Assembly: GCA_027858635.1 (NCBI GenBank)
Contig: JAQICG010000040.1
Coordinates: forward strand, 1-9,317
DNA: 9,317 nucleotides
Direction of reading: 5' to 3'
Origin: Gammaproteobacteria bacterium
Lineage (GTDB): Bacteria > Pseudomonadota > Gammaproteobacteria > SZUA-229
Shown: positions 5,907 through 9,317 of the stretch, in pieces
Layout of the letters: every line of letters starts with the position of its first letter
Position numbering within the stretch: position 1 is the first letter of the stretch
The notes under the pieces: model-generated
The model's input: the letters and a program-made list of their open reading frames with translations, nothing else
The model's database searches: none
Told to the model about the DNA's origin: nothing
Made by a program: the position numbers and the translations under genes

Positions 5907-5938
5907 ATCGATGCTGATCGATAGTTTTCTGTATTTTT
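5907..5938 (+). terminator. Weak candidate terminator for the symporter gene
   Basis: ATCGAT (5907-5912), loop GCTG and ATCGAT (5917-5922) form a 6-bp stem, followed by AGTTTTCTGTATTTTT. The stem is short and AT-rich, so termination would be poor, but it is the only hairpin plus T-rich stretch between the converging genes. Confidence 0.3.
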
Positions 5939-5964
5939 AGTCGGCTACTGTCGGTTAATTTTAT

Positions 5965-5994
5965 ATCGTTACCACGCAGGAGCGTGGGAACGAT
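5965..5994. repeat. REP-like hairpin between converging genes
   Basis: The 13-base arms ATCGTTACCACGC and GCGTGGGAACGAT pair with one A:G mismatch around loop AGGA. Read on the other strand it contains CGTTCCCACGCTCC, a phrase I recall as a dispersed repeat in gammaproteobacteria (unsearched). It lies in the 289-bp gap between the symporter and nhaA stops and may help end both transcripts, although neither side has a T-run. Confidence 0.65.
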
Positions 5995-6003
5995 GGAGAA
6001 ATG

Positions 6004-6032
6004 GTTTTTCTGCGTCTCCGCGCCTCTGCGGT
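6004..6032 (-). repeat. Period-8 intergenic repeat, copy 2
   Basis: On the minus strand it reads ACC, then units gcagaggc, gcggagac and gcagaaaa. It is inverted relative to 7569-7599, and the pair encloses nhaA. Confidence 0.75.
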
Positions 6033-6035
6033 AAA

Positions 6036-6069
6036 TAAACTGCCAACTGTCAACTAACCACTGCCAACT
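6036..6069 (-). repeat. Period-7 intergenic repeat at the nhaA stop codon
   Basis: On the plus strand, heptamers aactgcc, aactgtc, aactaac and cactgcc, then AACT. It overlaps the first two bases of the nhaA stop codon (6068-6070 on the minus strand). In nhaA sense orientation it contains CAGTTGGCAGTTTA (6049-6036), identical to 9301-9314 after the HtrA gene. Confidence 0.8.
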
Positions 6070-7447
6070 ATGTCTTTCCCGTCTCACTCACCAGATACAG
6101 CCAGATAAACCCGGCTACGCCCGCCAGCAGTGAAGCGGCAAGAATGCCGGTCTTGGCCATCAGCAGCAGCTCTTCGTTGCCCTCGAAGCCGAGTTGGGCG
6201 ACAAAGATGGACATGGTAAAACCGATCCCCGCCAGCAGCGAGACGCCGGCAATTTGAGTGAAGCGGGTGTTTTTCGGCAGCACGGCTAGATCGAGCTTGA
6301 GCATCAGCCAGCAGATGCCGGTGATACCGATAAACTTGCCCAGCACCAGTCCCAGAGTCACGCCGAGCATCACCGGGTGCAGGAAGGTGTCGCCGAGGGT
6401 GGAAAAATCCAGCGCAATGCCGGCATTGGCCAGGGCGAAAATCGGGATCACCACATAAGCCACCGGCAGATGCCAGTAATGCTCCAGCCGTTGCAGCGGT
6501 GCTTCGACACTCTGCACACCATTTTCCAGAGTCTGCACCACGCCGTGCAATTCGGCGTTGGTGAGGATGCTCTTGCCGGGCTGGTGACTGGCATCAAAAC
6601 GCTGCATGAGCTCTTTGACGTGAGCGCTGAAACGCTCGGGTTTGTAGCGGGGCATGGCGGGCACGGTTAACGCGCCCAGGATACCGGCGAGCGTGGCGTG
6701 TACTCCGGAGAGCATCAGCGCGTACCAGAGGGCTAGCGCGACAATAAAGTAGGGCTCGGTTCGGCGGATGCCGCCCAGATTGAAGGCGATGAGTAGAGCG
6801 AACAGCGCCCCGGCCACCGCCAGTGCATTAAGGGCAATGGTATCGGTGTAGAACACCGCAATTACCAGAACCGCGCCCAGATCATCGACGATGGCCAGCG
6901 CCACCAGAAAGGTTATCAGTGCTTTAGGTACCCGGCTTGCCAGCAGCGCCAGCGCACCGATGGCAAAGGCGATGTCGGTAGCCATCGGAATGCCCCAGCC
7001 ACGCGCCGCTTCGCCCTCCGGATTGATGACGAAATAGATTAACGCCGGCACCACCATACCGCCGATGGCCGCTGCAATCGGTAGCACCGCATTGCGCAGA
7101 TTGGCCAGCTCGCCAACCATGATTTCGCGTTTCAGCTCCAGCCCGACGACGAAGAAAAACAGCGCCATCAGGCCATCGTTGATCCAGTGATGCAGGCTCA
7201 TGTCCAGCTGCCAGTTGCCGAAATTAACACTGACCGCAGTATGAATGAAATGCGTGTAAGCCGATGCCAGCGGCCCGTTAGCCAGCACTAGCGCGATCAC
7301 CGCAGTCAGCATCAGCAATAAACCACTGGTGGTCTGACGATGAATGAACTCTTCAAAGGGGGTGATAATCCTGTCGAAACTCTTCTCCCAGGGGGCGATA
7401 TATTCGTTCGGATTTTTAGACGGGTCAGGTGTTTGATCGGTATTCAT
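6068..7447 (-). CDS. nhaA: Na+/H+ antiporter NhaA
   Basis: A 459-residue inner-membrane antiporter that expels Na+ (or Li+) in exchange for protons, for salt and alkaline pH tolerance. D158 in MATDIAFAIGAL corresponds to Asp133 of E. coli NhaA. D188-D189 in LAIVDDLGAVLVIA are the ion-binding pair (Asp163/Asp164). The GKFIGI segment carries the Lys300 equivalent. VGLELKREIMVGEL and GIGFTMSIFVAQLGF are further family signatures. It is longer than the E. coli protein (388) because of an N-terminal tail of about 25 residues and a hydrophilic insertion (PRYKPERFSAHVKELMQRF through QSVEAPLQRLEHYW) before the segment LPVAYVVIPIFALANAG; other long NhaA proteins share this. No frame damage is seen. 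The ATG at 7447 has a poor ribosome site. The stop codon lies at the edge of a heptamer repeat. It is transcribed toward the symporter gene and away from the protease gene. Confidence 0.96.
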   Translation of the reverse strand: MNTDQTPDPSKNPNEYIAPWEKSFDRIITPFEEFIHRQTTSGLLLMLTAVIALVLANGPLASAYTHFIHTAVSVNFGNWQLDMSLHHWINDGLMALFFFVVGLELKREIMVGELANLRNAVLPIAAAIGGMVVPALIYFVINPEGEAARGWGIPMATDIAFAIGALALLASRVPKALITFLVALAIVDDLGAVLVIAVFYTDTIALNALAVAGALFALLIAFNLGGIRRTEPYFIVALALWYALMLSGVHATLAGILGALTVPAMPRYKPERFSAHVKELMQRFDASHQPGKSILTNAELHGVVQTLENGVQSVEAPLQRLEHYWHLPVAYVVIPIFALANAGIALDFSTLGDTFLHPVMLGVTLGLVLGKFIGITGICWLMLKLDLAVLPKNTRFTQIAGVSLLAGIGFTMSIFVAQLGFEGNEELLLMAKTGILAASLLAGVAGFIWLYLVSETGKT

Positions 7448-7568
7448 AAATATTCACACCACATGGGTTCACTGACAAAAAGGTTTGATGATGGGCGCTA
7501 GTTTAACGGACATTCGCTGACAGCGATAATGGGCGGGTTGTAGATGATGGAAAAATTAGAGCTATTTC

Positions 7569-7599
7569 ACCGCAGAGGCGTGGAGGCACAGAGAAAAAC
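7569..7599 (+). repeat. Period-8 intergenic repeat, copy 3
   Basis: ACC, then units gcagaggc, gtggaggc and acagagaa. It is the best-preserved plus-strand copy, inverted relative to 6004-6032 on the other side of nhaA. Confidence 0.75.
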
Positions 7600-7661
7600 C
7601 TATCTGGTTTTTTCTCATGTGCTTTCGGTCTATTGCAAAACTTGGGTGGTGAAGTTTTTTT

Positions 7662-7706
7662 ATTAATACCTGAATCTGTGGTTAAGCCACGGATTCAGGT
7701 AGTAAT
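7662..7706. promoter_or_regulatory. Long stem-loop upstream of the HtrA protease gene
   Basis: The inner arms TACCTGAATCTGTGG (7667-7681) and CCACGGATTCAGGTA (7687-7701) pair over all 15 positions in RNA, with one G:U, around loop TTAAG. Four more A:T pairs extend it outward past one mismatch. Seven Ts precede it on the plus strand rather than follow it, so it is not a normal terminator in either direction. It could be an operator, an mRNA leader structure 120 bases before the protease gene, or a REP-like repeat. Confidence 0.6.
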
Positions 7707-7733
7707 TAACTAACTACGTCACATGTTTTGATG

Positions 7734-7778
7734 CTACCGCAGCTGATATTCGAAATTTATCCGTAAATAATGCGGTAG
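7734..7778. promoter_or_regulatory. Second dyad upstream of the protease gene
   Basis: CTACCGCA (7734-7741) mirrors TGCGGTAG (7771-7778). Inside, ATTTA (7755-7759) mirrors TAAAT (7764-7768) around TCCG. It ends 50 bp before the start codon, a usual place for a promoter or operator. Its function is inferred only from position and symmetry. Confidence 0.4.
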
Positions 7779-7828
7779 ACATATATATCCAGTACGATTA
7801 GGGTTGATTAACGTTACTGGAGTGCGCA

Positions 7829-9286
7829 ATGATAATAAGATTATTTCCTGTAGTATTATTAATTAACCTTGTCTGCTTTTCCGCTTACGCCGAGGATGCC
7901 GGTATTGAAAGCCTGCGCCAGAGTGGCAAGGCTTTTTCATCGGTCGCTAAATCGGTTTCACCTTCAGTTGTTTTTGTTCATGTCGAAGGCCATATTGGCG
8001 GCGAACGTACGTCGACGTCACCATTTCCATTCGACGAGGATTTCTTCAAACGATTCTTTGGTGACTCTTTTCCCGGCTTCCAGTCACCGGAAAAATTCGA
8101 ACACCCGCAACGTCGTATTAAGAGCCAGGGTTCCGGTTTTGTCTTCAGGGTCGAAGATGGTTTGTTAAGTGACAGAACCTATATTATGACGAATAACCAT
8201 GTGGTCGAGGACGCCGATAGTGTCAACGTAAAATTTAAGGATGGGCATGAATACGAAGCTGAAATCACCGGACGTGACCCTCAATCTGATATTGCGGTCA
8301 TTGAGATTAAAACTAAGGATCGACCTGCGCTGAAGCTGGGCGACTCATCAAAACTTGACGTGGGTGAATGGGTGGTTGCCATCGGCAATCCTTTCGGCCT
8401 GGGTCATACACTCACTGTCGGTGTGGTGAGTGCAACCGGGCGTACCAGTCTCGGTATTAATGATTACGAAGATTTTATCCAGACCGACGCGGCTATCAAT
8501 GTAGGCAATTCGGGCGGCCCTCTGGTGAATCTGGCCGGTGAGGTTATCGGGATGAATACCGCTATCTTTACCCGAAGTGGCGGTTACATGGGCATAGGCT
8601 TTGCTATCCCCATTAATATGGCGAGACAGATTGCGACCCAGCTGGTCGAGGAAGGTAGGGTGTCGCGTAGTTATATAGGGATCGTCATTCAGCCATTGAC
8701 GGCTGAGCTGGCACAAGCGTTCAATCTTGAGCGGCAGGAGGGCATTCTCATTGCTCAGGTGATGGAGGATTCACCTGCGGAACGAGCCGGGTTGCAGCCG
8801 GGTGATGTCATCACCGGTTTTCGCGGAGAAGCAGTTTCTGATGTAGGCGCTTTTCGCAACCGGGTTTCTATGACCCCGCCGGGTAAAAAAGAAGAGCTGA
8901 CTATCATCCGCGATGGCGGCAAACAAAAGATTATGGTTACCCTCGGTAAGCACGACCCGGAAAAAGAAACCGCTCAACGTTCCCCCACCCCGGACTCTGA
9001 CCAGCTGGGTCTGACTGTACGTACCTTAACTGCTGAACGGGCAAAACAGTTTAATATCGAGACGGAGGAAGGGGCTCTGGTCACAGAAGTTAAACCCGGT
9101 TCGATTGCTGCACTGGCAGGTATTAATGCGGGTAGTGTCATACTACAGGTTAACCACCAGTCGATTAAGACTGCTCAAGAGTTTGCCCGCGCAGTAGAAA
9201 AGGCAGATAAAAGCAGGCCTATATTGTTACTGATACGTTTTGGGGAAACTCAACAGTACGTCTCGTTGAACTGGCGTGAAGGATGA
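7829..9286 (+). CDS. HtrA/Do-family periplasmic serine endoprotease (DegQ/MucD-like)
   Basis: A 485-residue envelope quality-control protease that cleaves misfolded periplasmic and outer-membrane proteins. Residues 1-21 are a signal peptide with cleavage at AYA|ED. The trypsin-like domain has the triad H124 (MTNNHVVEDA), D154 (DPQSDIAVI) and S228 (NVGNSGGPLVN). Two PDZ domains follow, at about 280-375 (SYIGIVIQPL, GLQPGDVITGFRG) and 390-480 (LGLTVRTL, INAGSVILQVN). The phenylalanine-rich loop at about 60-90 (FPFDEDFFKRFFGDSFPGF) is the LA-loop region that helps hold the resting oligomer in DegP; its length suits DegQ/MucD rather than DegP. The usual Pro in INPGNSGG is Val here, a mild change. 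TRSGGYMGIGFAIP closely resembles Pseudomonas MucD. GGAG at 7819-7822 supports the ATG at 7829. In Pseudomonas, MucD lies in the algU cluster; here it has different neighbours. A heptamer repeat follows the stop. Confidence 0.95.
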   Translation: MIIRLFPVVLLINLVCFSAYAEDAGIESLRQSGKAFSSVAKSVSPSVVFVHVEGHIGGERTSTSPFPFDEDFFKRFFGDSFPGFQSPEKFEHPQRRIKSQGSGFVFRVEDGLLSDRTYIMTNNHVVEDADSVNVKFKDGHEYEAEITGRDPQSDIAVIEIKTKDRPALKLGDSSKLDVGEWVVAIGNPFGLGHTLTVGVVSATGRTSLGINDYEDFIQTDAAINVGNSGGPLVNLAGEVIGMNTAIFTRSGGYMGIGFAIPINMARQIATQLVEEGRVSRSYIGIVIQPLTAELAQAFNLERQEGILIAQVMEDSPAERAGLQPGDVITGFRGEAVSDVGAFRNRVSMTPPGKKEELTIIRDGGKQKIMVTLGKHDPEKETAQRSPTPDSDQLGLTVRTLTAERAKQFNIETEEGALVTEVKPGSIAALAGINAGSVILQVNHQSIKTAQEFARAVEKADKSRPILLLIRFGETQQYVSLNWREG

Positions 9287-9293
9287 TTTAGGA

Positions 9294-9314
9294 AAGTTTG
9301 CAGTTGGCAGTTTA
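9294..9314 (+). repeat. Period-7 intergenic repeat after the HtrA gene
   Basis: Heptamer-spaced GCAGTT units (9300-9305 and 9307-9312). The 14 bases CAGTTGGCAGTTTA (9301-9314) are identical to the nhaA-sense copy at 6049-6036. It begins 7 bp after the protease stop; the window ends here, so the full length is unknown. Confidence 0.75.
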
Positions 9315-9317
9315 AAT

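Larger units (their letters stand above)
7448..7828. other. 381-bp divergent intergenic region, nhaA / HtrA protease
   Basis: This must hold the promoters of both genes. Visible structures are a small palindrome TCGCT-GAC-AGCGA (7514-7526), a period-8 repeat (7569-7599), a 20-position hairpin (7662-7706), and an 8-bp dyad (7734-7778). I found no convincing sigma-70 or sigma-E promoter by eye. GGAG at 7819-7822 is the protease ribosome site. Confidence 0.7.

Noticed and set aside
5620..6087. 155-codon minus-strand frame downstream of nhaA
   Set aside because: It overlaps the 3' end of the symporter gene and runs through the intergenic hairpins and repeats; composition is not protein-like.
6004..7599. 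nhaA as cargo of a composite transposon
   Set aside because: The flanking inverted repeats are short, imperfect members of a dispersed family, and no transposase or target duplication is associated with them.
7620..7700. Sigma-E promoter for the HtrA gene (AAAACTT at 7637-7643 as -35)
   Set aside because: No matching -10 (TCTGA type) at the right distance.
7662..7706. Intrinsic terminator
   Set aside because: The T-run precedes the stem on the plus strand and would read as As on the minus-strand transcript; no gene ends into it.

Overview
The window looks like chromosomal DNA of a gammaproteobacterium. The evidence is a MucD/DegQ-type periplasmic protease, an outer-membrane MipA/OmpV protein, a long NhaA antiporter, a DUF6172-type small protein, and a RAYT transposase with gammaproteobacterial-style ends. 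I cannot name the genus. There is no rRNA, tRNA, CRISPR array or phage module. The first 1.5 kb is visibly AT-richer than the symporter and antiporter genes and looks like accessory DNA.

Layout, left to right. At 127-1018 is a compact, apparently intact RAYT (REP-associated tyrosine transposase) element: one transposase gene bounded by a perfect 25-bp inverted repeat, the right arm of which contains the gene's own stop codon. A short tandem array follows at 1013-1060. Next are an acidic protein of unknown function (1121-1540), an Fe(II)/2-oxoglutarate prolyl-hydroxylase-like enzyme with a puzzling start (about 1806 or 1863 to 2435), a DUF6172-like small protein (2485-2781), and a secreted MipA/OmpV outer-membrane protein (2888-3694) preceded by a strong dyad. 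A 686-bp gene-free stretch carries several short periodic repeats. It leads to a sodium:solute symporter of the PutP/SSS family (4381-5778). This converges on the Na+/H+ antiporter gene nhaA (7447-6068, minus strand). The 381-bp region upstream of nhaA holds two stem-loops and separates it from a divergently transcribed HtrA-type serine protease (7829-9286).

How the genes relate. The symporter spends the sodium gradient and NhaA exports sodium using the proton gradient, so the pair is a plausible sodium-cycle neighbourhood, though they are not one operon. MipA and the HtrA protease both act in the envelope. The dioxygenase and the DUF6172-like gene are 49 bp apart and may be co-transcribed.

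The most unusual feature is the non-coding DNA. It contains at least four families of very short imperfect tandem repeats with unit lengths of 7, 8, 9 and 10 bp, each only about two to four units long, plus REP-like hairpins. A 14-base heptamer-repeat core occurs identically, in sense orientation, just 3' of the stop codons of both nhaA and the HtrA gene. I found no clear new defence or enzymatic system. The repeat families, the RAYT ends, the dioxygenase start and the mipA leader dyad are the points worth following up.
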